Shown here: positions 45,970 to 56,671 of the stretch, piece after piece
Layout: every line of letters begins with the position of its first letter
Position numbering within the stretch: position 1 is the first letter of the stretch
Assembly: GCA_024752435.1 (NCBI GenBank)
Contig: CP103037.1
Coordinates: 186,001 to 250,000, forward strand
Reading direction: 5' to 3'
DNA length: 64,000 bases
Source: Allantophomopsis cytisporea
Taxonomy: Eukaryota > Ascomycota > Leotiomycetes > Phacidiales > Phacidiaceae
Notes under the pieces: model-generated
Database searches by the model: none
Told to the model about the DNA's origin: nothing
What the model saw: only the letters and a program-made list of their open reading frames with translations
Position numbers and translations under genes: made by a program

Positions 45970-48287
45970 ATGGTGAAAGACGCATTCATTATAGACAATC
46001 CTTTGCCTCAATCGCAACGGCGGGTGTCGTCCGTATGGAAATTATTACTGTCATGCACTATTTCAGCCTTGCTTTTGTTCTCTCTTGCATTTCCTAGAAA
46101 TCTAACTGCGAGTCTTAACAGCATTTTGGTAAATTGGCACAAAGATAAACAGGTGGAAAAGTCATTTAAATGGAGTGAAGTGAGTGGTTCTAGAATAAAG
46201 AGGCTCCCTAGTTATCCCAATACTGAGATTGTTATTATAGATAAGTCCAAGCAAACAGCTCAAATATACCGCTTGCTTTGACGGCTTTCAGTGTGCTCGA
46301 TTGGATGTTCCTTTGAACTGGAATGCTAGCAATTTGAACGACGCCCCCCGCGCTGCAATTGCTATAGTCAAGCTACCAGCCAAAGTTCCAGTGACAGATA
46401 GCAGATATGGCGGTGCGATAGTATTTAATCCCGGTAATTAGTCTAGCAAATAAAAGCCAGACACATATGGTTGACTTTTTGATATAGGAGGGCCAGGAGA
46501 ATCCGGTGTCCATCAAGTTTTGAGTGGGGGGAAACACCTACAGACCATCGTGGACTCCCCGAAGGAACCATCAGAACAGTCAATCATAAATCCTGGGCAA
46601 AGTTCTGAGACGTACTTCGACATCGTCAGCTTTGATCCTCGAGGTGTCAACAATACTATGCCACGCTTAAAATGCTTTCCAAACTCTTTCAACCAGCAAG
46701 CTTGGCTATTCAATCAGCCCGATTACGGTCTCCTCTGGGATTCCGAGTCCGTGACGGGTCTCGAATGGGCGAGGGCAAAGGCACTTGGTCAAAGTTGCTC
46801 ACGAGAGCACGATGAAGATGATATGGTTAGGTATGTAAATACAGCGCAAGTTGTAGAAGATATTGTCGAGATCATTGAACGACATGCCGAATGGAGAGAG
46901 AATGAGGCCAAGCGAATTCTCAAGGTACTAAATCTGAAGCTGAATGACGCCAAGCACATAATTGAGCGCACGTTCTGGAAGAAAGGTACAGAGATGCTTC
47001 AATACTGGGGCTTTAGCTATGGCACGATCATCGGGTCAACCTTCTCAGCTATGCATCCAGATCGGGTGGGTCGGGTTGTCCTGGATGGAGTGGTAGACCC
47101 CACCGATCACTATGTGGGTGGCTGGCTTACGCAACTGCAAGATACTGACAAAATCATCACTACATTTTGCGAGTATTGTTACATAGCAGGCCCACAGAGA
47201 TGTCCTCTCTTCACTGGAAAGTCAGGGAAGGATATCGAGGCTCGTTTCGATCAGATTATGACACGTCTACACGAAAATCCCCTCCCTGTTCCAGCTTCTG
47301 ACGTTCGAGGACCAGAAGTGGTGCTGTATGGAGACGTCTATCTAAGAATGCTGAGTGCGATGTACTTCTCATATGCGAGTGCCGAAGACTTCTTCACGCT
47401 ACTTGCACAGCTCGACTCTATCAATGCTACGGGAGTTGCTATTGATGGTATCGCAACCATTAAACAGGAATTCGTCAAGCCTGCGAAGTCTTCATCAACC
47501 TGTCATTGGGACGGGCCATTTTCTGATGCCTGCGTTTCGGATAATTATATATCTGGAATTGGTGCTTCTCAGTCGATCTTTTGTATGGATATGGGAGGCA
47601 ATAGTAATATCACAAAGGATGAATTTAAAGACTATCTTGAGGAGTTGAGAAACCAGAGCAGGTGGATAAGTAGGAGTTGGGCACGCAATAAAATCTCATG
47701 CACTGGATATACCGTTCAGCCTGCCTGGACTTATGATAGTATGTATATTTCAGTCCTTTACCTGTATCTGAATTGACTCGAGCGGCAGGTCCTATCTCTG
47801 GCAATACTTCGCATCCAATACTTTTGATAGGAAATACACATGATACAGTAACTCCACTTAGAAAGTAAGTTTTAAAGACCAAGAAATCATACCCCCTGAT
47901 GATCCAGCCATACTTCCTTGAGAAGCACTTTGTACTGACTAAATTATAGTGCTCGTCGTGTGTCAGAATTCTTCCCATCTTCTAGAGTATTACATCAGGA
48001 TTCTGAAGGGGTCGGTGATCCTCCATAACTTATTTATCGAGTTTTGACCAGCTACTAACATTCACTAGCATTGTTCTTATTCCAATCCATCCCTCTGCAC
48101 TGCCAAAACAATTCGTGCGTACTTTCATTCTGGAGCTCTGCCAGACCCTGAAACAATTTGCGTTCCCGAGTATAAGCCTTTTATTGGATGTATGCATAAG
48201 AATAGTGATGGGCAATGTCGGGAAATTGCAAATGAAGACAAAAGGCTGTGGATTGCTATGGAATCGATCACGGGAGTTTGGCCGTAA
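45970..48287 (+). CDS. membrane-anchored S33 peptidase (tripeptidyl-aminopeptidase-like alpha/beta hydrolase)
   Basis: Six exons (45970-46179, 46241-46433, 46488-47738, 47789-47864, 47950-48010 and 48069-48287) join in phase to 669 residues. A signal-anchor helix lies at residues 22-42 (SVWKLLLSCTISALLLFSLA). The hydrolase starts near residue 80 with CFDGFQCARLDVPLNW, an oxyanion-type motif NPGGPGESG, then FDIVSFDPRGV, the nucleophile elbow GFSYGT, GVVDPTDHYVGG, and a C-terminal TAP-like domain. The acid lies in NTHDTVTP and the catalytic His in EGHCSYSNPSLC. The His is only recovered when a 58-base intron with donor GTCGGT (48011) is removed, so the splice matters. C-terminal Cys residues probably form disulphides. 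This kind of enzyme removes N-terminal peptides outside the cell or in a secretory compartment. The substrate is unknown. Confidence 0.88.
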
Positions 48288-48443
48288 ATAGAAGAAGATC
48301 ATACATATTTGTACATACATACAGATATATCAGCAGCCCTGAATGACATTGAGTTCCCCAACCCTGTTCATTTCATTTGGTTGAAGTTTAATTTGAATAC
48401 TTTGAATACTCGATCCACTTGTTCAGGTTGGACTCCACAATTT

Positions 48444-49103
48444 CTATCCAAGAAACAACTCATCCCTGCCAATTTGACTTGTAGTTCTTATATGTACCGG
48501 TTTCGAGCCTTTTCTTTTCGCCTGTGTCTCTCTCCACTCTTTCTCAAGCATTGAAAACGATAAATAGTCATGCCAACCCCCATTGAACCATAAACACTCT
48601 CTTCTGCGACCCTCTAATACAAATCCAAGCTTCTCGTACAGTTTTTCTGCTCCCTCATTAAATGAGAAACTCTCTATACCAATCCGGTGCAAGCCAGCAA
48701 TCCTGAAACCCCAGTCTAAAATCCATTCAATAGCCTCGCTACCATATCCTCTCCGTTGATGTTCTGCAACAATGTCAATGCTAATATAGCTATTCCGGTG
48801 ATGTTCCTCGCCAGCTTTTGGAGCGGTAAGATACATACTCCCAATGCGATTACAGTCTTGTAAATTGACTGGACCGGTAGTGTTTGCTGGGGCAAGGCAG
48901 ATGATCACGCCAATCAGGGTTTTGTCGGCAACATAAGCTATGTGTCTCGCGCTCTCTTTCTTGCTCATAGGTTTGAGGAGACTCGGATCAGAATTCGCAA
49001 TTGCTACAACGTCCGACTGAATCTTGTGCATGAAGGCCTCGTCTTCTTGTGTGTCTTCAATTGCACGGTAAACGAGGCGTGCAGAACGGAATGTACTTTC
49101 CAT
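48444..49103 (-). CDS. GNAT-family N-acetyltransferase
   Basis: ATG 49103 opens a 219-residue protein. Upstream in-frame sequence (to 49187) is hydrophobic and less likely to be coding. The GNAT fold is clear: RSARLVYRAIEDTQED at the start, ADKTLIGVIICLAP in strand 2-3, SYISIDIVAEHQRRGYG with the acetyl-CoA pyrophosphate loop (QRRGYG), EAIEWILDWGF, then HRIGIESFSFNEGAEKLYEKLGFVLEGRRRE, as in RimJ/RimL-type enzymes, and a C-terminal WHDYLSFSMLEKEW. Many such fungal proteins acetylate amines or protein N-termini; the substrate here is unknown. It converges with the S33 gene with only about 150 bases between their ends. Confidence 0.9.
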   Translation of the reverse strand: MESTFRSARLVYRAIEDTQEDEAFMHKIQSDVVAIANSDPSLLKPMSKKESARHIAYVADKTLIGVIICLAPANTTGPVNLQDCNRIGSMYLTAPKAGEEHHRNSYISIDIVAEHQRRGYGSEAIEWILDWGFRIAGLHRIGIESFSFNEGAEKLYEKLGFVLEGRRRECLWFNGGWHDYLSFSMLEKEWRETQAKRKGSKPVHIRTTSQIGRDELFLG

Positions 49104-49850
49104 ATCGACGAGATAAATAAATGAATCCAGAAATCCGATCTGATTAAATATTATATACAGATGAGAAAGAACATATGTTATGAACATTTGAAGTCAGGCC
49201 TTTGAGTTTGTTGCCCTGAGAACAAGTCGTAGTCAGCTTATCAATTCTATCGTCTTGGGAATAGCCCAAGTAGCTTACTAATCATCATGAGCACTTAGTA
49301 TGTCGGGAATGTCCCGCTTTTAGGTCACCGAGCCGTGAGGATCAATATGTTCAACATCTCGAGCTTTCGTGCCCGTTGAAATTTTTTTTTTTAAAAATCT
49401 CAATGTCCCATCTGGTCGATCAAGCGCAATCTTTCAGTTAGTGCGAAGAGTAAGGCGATGAGCAGCATAGTACCGTTGCACCTTCCAATCTGTACCCATT
49501 AACCATACCTTTGCAATGTTAGATCCAGCAGCATGCTTTTTATGTCTGAGAAAAGCTGCATCAAAGTCGATCGATTCCATGATTTGTTCGAAGCACATAC
49601 ATGCTATGCGGGGCTTAGCAAGAAAAACATCGATTCTGGTGCTGAAAGTCTATTATTTCGTTTCCAACCATAAGGGCCGGCCTCATGTTTGGATAAATAA
49701 GGCTTTCAGGTAAGATGCTGGCGCCCAATTTCCTGTTGGATAGAACAAAAGGATCGAAGGCAGAAATACCGAGTAAACCCTGTTTGAACACAACTCACTA
49801 CAACTCGCATTAGAGTAGCTACAAAGTCATAATGAGTGATTTTCTCGGCC
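49104..49850. other. intergenic, no gene seen
   Basis: About 750 bases between the GNAT start and the 3' end of the aminotransferase. A short T tract lies at 49382-49392. No coding or repeat element was recognised. Confidence 0.4.
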
Positions 49851-51323
49851 TTATCTGATATAATCCTTTAAGCCTCTCAGTCTCTCCTTCGCGGCGTCCA
49901 AAACCTCATCATTCTTGCACACCGCAAATCGGAGGTAATTCTCAACAAGATGGGAATTTTCATCAGTACAAAACTCAGTGGGCGGGATCGCAGCAACGCC
50001 AATTTCTTGAATGAGGAACCAGCAAAGCTTGAAATCGCGAGGTCTCTGCGCAACATGATCTGGAAAGTTATAACCCTCGGGAATCTGTACACGCTTCATA
50101 TTGACCAAGACAAAGTATCCGCCCTCAGGGTCCGTAAATGGAAGACCAAGCTCATTCCAAACTGAATTGAAACGGTCCTGCTTTCCCTTCAACTCTGCTC
50201 GAGATGTGTCCCAGAATCCGTTGAGAGGAGCCTGCTCCAATGCCACAGCAATGGCTTCTTGCAGTGGCGTTACAGTTGTGTAACATATGCGTGTATGTGC
50301 TGCCGCCACATAATGGATGAGATGCGCTGGTCCTACGAGCCATCCTACTCTCCAACCTGTCACGTAGAAACTCTTGCCTGCCGAGCCTACTGTCAAGGTG
50401 AGTCGCTCAAACTCCGGGGAAAGGGTGGCAATTCTTGTAAAAGGGGTATAGTTCAGAGTATCGTAGACCTCGTCTGAGAGAATGACGATATTGTTTTTGA
50501 CACAAAGGTTGCCAATTATAGTCAGCTCTTCCTCAGAAAAGATCTTGCCAATGGGGTTGTGCGGAGTGTTAATAACTATCATCTTTGTGCGGGGGGTTAT
50601 TGCTGCCTCCAATTCTCCAGGCTTGAAGGACCATTCAGACGAAGAGCATATGCCATTCTCCCCGTTTTCAGGAGGATAAAGGGGGACATAGACAACTGTG
50701 CCACCAGCCATACCGATGTTACTCAAATATCTTGATTCTTTCTCAGTTAACACGCTCCCTTTGCAGCAAGAAATCAACTCACTGGTCAAAGAATGGTTCA
50801 AAAACAATAACCTCATCCCCCGCCTCAACAAATGCCATAAAAGCACTGAGTATGCCTTAAAGCTCGTCATTAGTAATCTTCAATTTCAAGAGAAGATGAC
50901 GGAACAACCTGACGGAGCAAAACAACTTACCTTCATTGGCACCAGTCGTAACTGTAACCTCTGTATTGGCGTCAATATTCCGTCCCATCCATGAAGAATA
51001 CACCGAAGACAGAGCATTCTTTAATCTTGGGAGGCCTCGAGTAGGTGCGTATTGATTGCATTCTGCCTTCCCAAGAGCTTCAATGGCGGCGTCTACCACG
51101 AATTGAGGGGGTGCGTATCCGAAGAAGCCTTGTCCCATATTGACAATAGGCTGATGTGGTGAAGATGCAGCTGCTGCGTTTACGATGGACCTAGGTGATT
51201 ATTTGAACATGTTTTCTAACTTATGAATGATGTGAATCTGAAAATTGATAAAAGCTTATCAGAAACTCACCATACGTCGTCTCTATATGCAGCCACACGG
51301 GCGGCTGGCTTTAGATTGCTCAT
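49851..51323 (-). CDS. class I/II aminotransferase, kynurenine-aminotransferase type
   Basis: Exons 51323-51271, 51190-50931, 50855-50783 and 50730-49851 join in phase to 421 residues. A PLP enzyme of fold type I that moves an amino group to a 2-oxo acid. The small domain starts with NMGQGFFGYAPP, then NQYAPTRGLPRLKNALSS, TTGANEGILSAF, EAGDEVIVFEPFFDQY, INTPHNPIGKIFS and ILSDEVYD. The PLP lysine is Lys248 in SAGKSFYVTGWRVGW. The Arg near the C-terminus in NYLRFAVCKN binds the substrate carboxylate. The order and motif spellings resemble eukaryotic kynurenine aminotransferase (Bna3 in yeast) more than aspartate aminotransferases. It would make kynurenic acid or move amino groups of cysteine conjugates; the true substrate is not fixed by sequence. 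The gene is divergent from the D-lactate dehydrogenase. Confidence 0.88.
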
Positions 51324-51929
51324 GGCGAAAGTTAATGAGACCAATATTGATTGTTCTCTTGTGTTCGCGATTCAGTGACAGGACTTGGCCCAAGATCATA
51401 TACTTGACCAGAAATTCTAGCAGCGCCTCAAACTCCATCCTAATGATTGATAATCCTCAAATTTACATGTTTCATCTCATAGCGGAATTATTAACTTTGT
51501 AGATTTCATACTCTTATCTGCCGCGAATAGCCGTTGTCTATTACACCTAATCTACGGCTTTCGGTATGCATAGTGTTCTATATATATTCATATTCCTCAC
51601 TGATCGAGTTTAATGCGCCGCGGTGGAACTGGATAAGATTTTCAGATAGATAGAATGTTACATACTACCTGAGGATGCCGAACGGCTGCGGGTCCGTTTC
51701 CGCATGCCCCAGTTTCCCCGGCCGTCACCGGCCACCCCCACCTTTTGATAACGTCCCCATCTAACCTCCATCATTACAAGTCCCCATAGCTTCGCACATT
51801 TTGTCCTATACCTGGTAACTGCGGGTACGGCCCGACAAGACTTAGTTCAATGAAAGAGCAAATACTAGGAAGAAACACCGACTGCAACAGAAGGTATTGA
51901 TAGGTCACCTTCACAAATATCATTGCAGC
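51324..51929. promoter_or_regulatory. divergent promoter of aminotransferase and D-lactate dehydrogenase
   Basis: The 606 bases between the two start codons hold both promoters. A GC-rich island lies at 51690-51750. Within it CCCCAG (51707-51712) and CCCCGG (51716-51721) both fit the CreA/Cre1 consensus (SYGGRG on the other strand) as a tandem pair. Catabolite repression of a lactate enzyme would make sense, but only the sequence match supports this. Confidence 0.35.
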
Positions 51930-53939
51930 ATGTCACGTTTCTCAGCCCATGCAACGGAATCCATCAGGATACCAGCGAGGAAGTTCGCCTTTTATCCCCC
52001 AAATCGACGATGGTTAGGTAGTATAAAAACCTCTGCGCCGAAGGATTCAACCGTGCCACCGCCAAAATCCAGACCCGTTTCAGTATCTGAGATATCAAGA
52101 GCGTCATGGAAATCGCATTGGGGCCCTCGTGGCTCAATTTGGAGTAAACTTATGCTTTTAATAATCGCATCAGAAGTTGCCGCATACGCATATGGAGATG
52201 AGCGCATCAGTCTCGTCAGGCTAGGACCAAGGCTGATGACGAAAGCAAGGGGAAATGATCCCGACAACTTCAGCGCACGAAATTATGCCAGCATGAAAGA
52301 CATGATACATGTAGGTAGGACAACACCGACCATAGACCACAGCCTTATTGACTTCTCTTCGTGATGTTAGGCCATCAATGAGATTCGAGAAACTCTTTCT
52401 GAAGACACTATTTCTACAGACACGGAAGACCTCAAGCAGCATGGCTACTCTGAATGGTCGCCTTCCAACATTGACAACCTTCCTGTTGCTGTTGCTTATC
52501 CGAGATCTACTGAAGAGGTATCACAAATTGCGAAGATCTGTTACAAGTATCGCATTCCCATGATAGGTTACAGCGGTGGCAGTAGTCTTGAAGGGAATTT
52601 CTCAGCACCATATGGAGGCATCAGTATTGATTTCATGCATATGGATAAGGTTCTGAAATTCAATGTGGAGGATATGGATATTGTGCTTCAGCCGGCCGTC
52701 AATTGGATTGACCTGAATAAAAGCATTGCTGACAAGGGACTCTTCTTCCCTGTGGATCCCAGTCCAACAGCCAAGATTGGAGGAATGGTAGGTACAAACT
52801 GCTCGGGAACCAACGCTGTGCGCTACGGAACGATGAAAGATTGGGTTGTCAACTTGACCGTAGTTTTGGCTGATGGAACCATCATCAAAACTCGAAATCG
52901 TCCTCGAAAATCCGCTGCTGGGTACAACCTAAATGGGATTTTTGTCGGCTCAGAGGGAACTCTTGGTCTTGTCACTGAGATTACTATAAAGCTTGCAGTG
53001 ATCCCCAAAGAATTCAGCATTGCGGTAGTCACATTTCCTACAATTGGTGACGCTGCTTCTTCGGCGTCAGCGATAATGCGATCGGGTATTCCTGTAGCTG
53101 CGCTGGAGTTGCTGGATGCATTTACAATGGGCATAGTGAATAAAGGAGGCCACACCGCACCGAGGATCTGGAAGGAGCTCCCTACCCTTTTCATCAAATT
53201 CTCGGGCTCGAAAGCTAGCGTGGCCGATAACATACTCGAGGCACAGACAATTGCAAAGTCTCATAAAGCTGCCACTTTTGAGTTTGCCAAGGATCAGAAG
53301 GAGCAAGACACGTTGTGGTCTGCAAGGAAACAAGCTTTGTTTACTTTATTGGCATTACGCCCTGATGGCACATCTCTGTGGTCAACAGATGTTGCTGTAC
53401 CACTCTCGAAGTTAGCAGAAATTATTGGTGAGTCAACAATTTCGTTAATGTAACTGTATCTTCTTCTCTCAGACAGGACTTACGTAGCATGTAGAGCTAT
53501 CCCAAAAGGAGATGGAAGACCTCGGACTCTTTTCATCGATCGTAGGGCACGTTGGCGACGGAAACTTCCATGAAGCAATCATGTATCACAAAAACGATCC
53601 TGTCGAGTCAGCGGCCGTAGCAAAATCTGTACAGAACATGATTGATCGCGCCCTTCAAATGGATGGCACTTGTACAGTAAGATACACTGGTTTCCTTTGA
53701 ATCCCCTCTCGCAAATCAAGAGCTGACATCCTGCTTTCTGCAACTTCTAGGGTGAACATTCCATTGGATTGTTCCAGAAAAACAATCTGCTAGCCGAATT
53801 GGGACAAGATACAGTCAATGTTATGAGGAGTATTAAGCAGTCACTTGATCCAAAGTGGCTCTTGAATCCGGGGAAGATCTTCGATGTTCCTGAAAAGTTA
53901 TTACATGATGAATCCGTTGAGCGCTTCAGAATCAAATAA
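51930..53939 (+). CDS. DLD1: mitochondrial D-lactate dehydrogenase (cytochrome)
   Basis: Exons 51930-52310, 52371-53427, 53495-53676 and 53751-53939 join in phase to 602 residues. The enzyme oxidises D-lactate to pyruvate and passes electrons to cytochrome c. The first 45 residues are basic and free of helix-breaking acids, a mitochondrial presequence. A hydrophobic helix (SKLMLLIIASEVAAYAYG) near residue 80 anchors the mature protein to the inner membrane. The FAD-binding PCMH domain carries YPRSTEEVSQIAKIC, IGYSGGSSLEGNFSAP, VDPSPTAKIGGMVGTNCSG and GYNLNGIFVGSEGTLG. The C-terminal FAD-oxidase domain has FASILGH-type sequence (FSSIVGHVGDGNFHEAI), where the catalytic His sits, and ends GEHSIGLFQKN and LLNPGKIF. 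The length and order match yeast Dld1. The family is certain. D-2-hydroxyglutarate dehydrogenase is a less likely alternative. Confidence 0.93.
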
Positions 53940-54635
53940 AGTAAATGTAGAGCTTGGTAGTTCTTCTGTTTCATCGTAATGCTTATAAAACATTGACTGA
54001 CCATTTTCTATGGAGACGGAAAGCATTTTTAGTGCTCCGCTATTTCCAATACATGATTCCATGTCGGACCCATTCTTGAGCCAATTGAAATTTCGTGCAA
54101 CAACTACCGTGGAGTTAATTTACCTACCACCCTATCCCATCTAGAAGACACTATCATGTCCGTATCTCATCGCTAAATCGCTATCTTGCAGGGATCATAT
54201 ATCCCCACCCTCAGTACCGAGCTATCCATGCCTCTCCACCCGGAGACGTGCCGCATCATATCCAAAGACTTCATACTCACTATCAATAAATAAGCCCCCC
54301 CATTACGTCTTTTGTTCTTGTTTTCAATACTCCTCTTTCGTTATTTGTGTTTGTGCCGCTGTATTCTCAAATATGAACTCTGCCGATCAGAAAAAAGTCG
54401 CAAGTTGTAAGGTGTCAGGGAGCTCGGAAACGCGAGAAAGAAGAGGAAGAAGAGAGCACGAGAGCACAAGAGCACGAGAGCACGAAGGTGGAGACGGACA
54501 GCGGCTGAACACACGAGAAGTGGGTGAAGCTGGTCTGTATTGTCTGGTCTGTCAGAGAGAGAGAGAGAGCGAAGGTAGGGATGTGAGGCGTTAGTCGCGC
54601 TAAGAGCCGAGCACGTGCCCCACAACACAAGTGAT
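53940..54635. other. intergenic with low-complexity repeats
   Basis: About 700 bases upstream of the broken permease. The section 54420-54580 is purine-rich and low in complexity. Arg/Glu- or Ser/Leu-rich open frames there come from this composition. No gene is supported. Confidence 0.45.
54454..54569. repeat. short tandem repeats: 8-base GAGCACGA and GA-dinucleotide tract
   Basis: Four consecutive 8-base units of GAGCACGA (one with A for G) occupy 54454-54485. A GA dinucleotide run lies at about 54554-54569. The tract is in the 5' region of the permease pseudogene. Confidence 0.7.
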
Positions 54636-56298
54636 ATGGAGAAAGCCGCCTCAGTGACTTCGAATGGCATTGGAGAAATTATCCCTATAGCTGTCCTTGA
54701 ACGTGCTAATTCAGATGATGGTGACCTGGCACTCAAGGCGCTGGCAGATATTGATGGACACGTTGTTCTCGATGCAAAGGCGAACTGAGCGTCTTTGAGG
54801 AAAATCGATCTCCATCTGATGCCTGTGAGTATGATGTATTCTTTTCTTAGGCATCAATGTGCTGTTCTCATGGTGTAGAAGTAAATTAGGGGCAATTGAA
54901 TTTGTAGATATTTGTCCCCGAAAATAATATTTCTCAGTAGATCACGCTAAATCCCTTATACCACATGTTCAAGATGACTGATTGTTTCAGCTGCTCTCTA
55001 TTGTCTATGGTCTCAACTACCTCGACAAAACAACGATGTCGTACGCAAGTGTCATGAGTTATAAGTCCGCCCTACATCTCCAAGGTCAACAATACTCCTG
55101 GCTATCCAGTCTCTTCTACTTTGGCTACTTGGTGTTCGAACTTCCATCCGGCCGTCTGCTTCAACGCCTACCACTAGCCAAGTACTCTGCTACCATGGTT
55201 ATACTATGGGGTGGTACATTATGTTGCATGGCCGCCTGTCCTAACTTCGCAGGAGCAGCCGTCGTTCGCTTTTTCCTTGGAGTGTTTGAGTCAGCAGTTA
55301 CGCCCGGCTTCACCCTGTTTACAAGTCAGTGGTACAGAAAAGAAGAGCAAGGCACCCGTGCTGCTATCTGGACATCTTTCAATGGTATGGGCCAGATTAT
55401 TGGTGGTGTCCTGGCATACGGCGTCTCGGTGAGCCTCAGCCACAGCTCGACTTTTCCTTCTTGGAAAGTTATATTCCTCATCATTGGTCTTTTGACGATG
55501 GCTATTGGGATTTTGTTCTTGTTCGTCATGCCAGACAATCAGATGAATGCATAGTTTCTTTCTCCGCAGGAGAAGGTCATTGCTCTTGAACGTATTAGAG
55601 AGAATCAACAAGGTGTGGGCAACAGGCACTCAATCCCAATGGTAAGTTAGTCAATGTTGGGCTTAAACACATACTTATCATATATAGGTGGTCTCTCGAA
55701 TTTCTTTGCACAGCTCATCGTTGCCTTTGGCTTCACCGAAAACCAGTCACTGCTATATGCAGCACCTGGAGGAGCAATCCAAATTGCTGCGCTGCTCATC
55801 ACCGGCTGGCTGGGAGATGTTCTCAACGCACGCAGCTTGGTCTCATCAGGTGGCCTTCTAATCGGTGCTCTCGGTCATCTTCTTATCGCTGTTCTCCCAA
55901 CAGCTAACAAGCATGGTCGTCTTGCGGGCTACTACCTTACACAGACAGGATCTACTGGTTTCATGATGATTCTTTCCTTGATCTCTTCTAACATTGCAGG
56001 ATACACTAAGAAAACAACCGTCGCTGCTCTTTACCTGCTTTTCTACTGCGTTGGAAATATCATCGGCCCTCAGGTTTATCTGGAAAAAGATGCCCCACAG
56101 CATTTACCTGCTCTGGAAGCCGGTGTCGTGCTTTGGATATTTTGTGCCGGTGATTTGTGGTTTATTTGGTGGTGGTTCCGTCGTCAGAATAAGAAGAAAG
56201 CTGCTATTAGAGCTTTTCCAGGATATGCTACGGTAAAAGACCAAGAGTTCTTAGATCTTACTGATATAGAAAATCCGGAGTTTGTGTATCGTCTTTAG
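54636..56298 (+). pseudogene. broken allantoate-permease-type (ACS family) MFS transporter
   Basis: The frame begins with a plausible ATG (54636) and reads to LRKIDLHLMP, then an intron (donor GTGAGT near 54824, acceptor TTTCAG at 54991) and LLSIVYGLNYLDKTTMSYAS, the typical opening of Dal5-like anion:cation symporters. Conserved parts follow: WLSSLFYFGYLVFELPSGRL, VRFFLGVFESAVTPGFTL, SQWYRKEEQGTRAAIW and MGQIIGG. The second half shows YAAPGGAIQIAALL and PTANKHGRLAGYYLTQTG, ending PEFVYRL. There are two in-frame stops: TGA at 54786-54788 just before LRKID, and TAG at 55552-55554 before FLSP. Between NRHSIPM and GGLSNFF about 25 residues usually present (a helix around the DP-TW motif) are absent. 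The conservation of the remaining parts shows recent loss. Function before decay: probably uptake of allantoate or another organic anion. Confidence 0.8.
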
Positions 56299-56671
56299 AT
56301 TTAGTTTTCAAAATTAACATGAAGATGATATGGGGCTACGTGTGAGACTATTGTCAAAAAGGAAACTACGTTGTGTTATAATAAATTGCACCTAGTCGAA
56401 GCTTAGTAGTAAATCATATGTAGATCAAGAGTCCAATAGTACTTTGGCATATATAAGATGAGTTGAAGTGCTTTCTAAGCTATCTAAAGAATGTAAGTGA
56501 GGTAGTATTTATAATCAATAGTTACTCAATTGATTCTACTCTATAACCTCCAAAGCAGTATGTAGTTGATACATACTGTGACCAGTGTATATCACATCTG
56601 GGTCTCAGAGGCATCATTGAGAAAGAAACCAACAAGATCTTCAGCGGAAACACAAGAGAGATAGCCAAGCT
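56299..56671. other. convergent intergenic region
   Basis: About 370 AT-rich bases between two 3' ends on opposite strands. No other element is visible. Confidence 0.4.

Noticed and set aside
54341..54736. Open frames rich in Ser/Leu or Arg/Glu on both strands
   Set aside because: They come from purine-rich low-complexity sequence upstream of the permease pseudogene.
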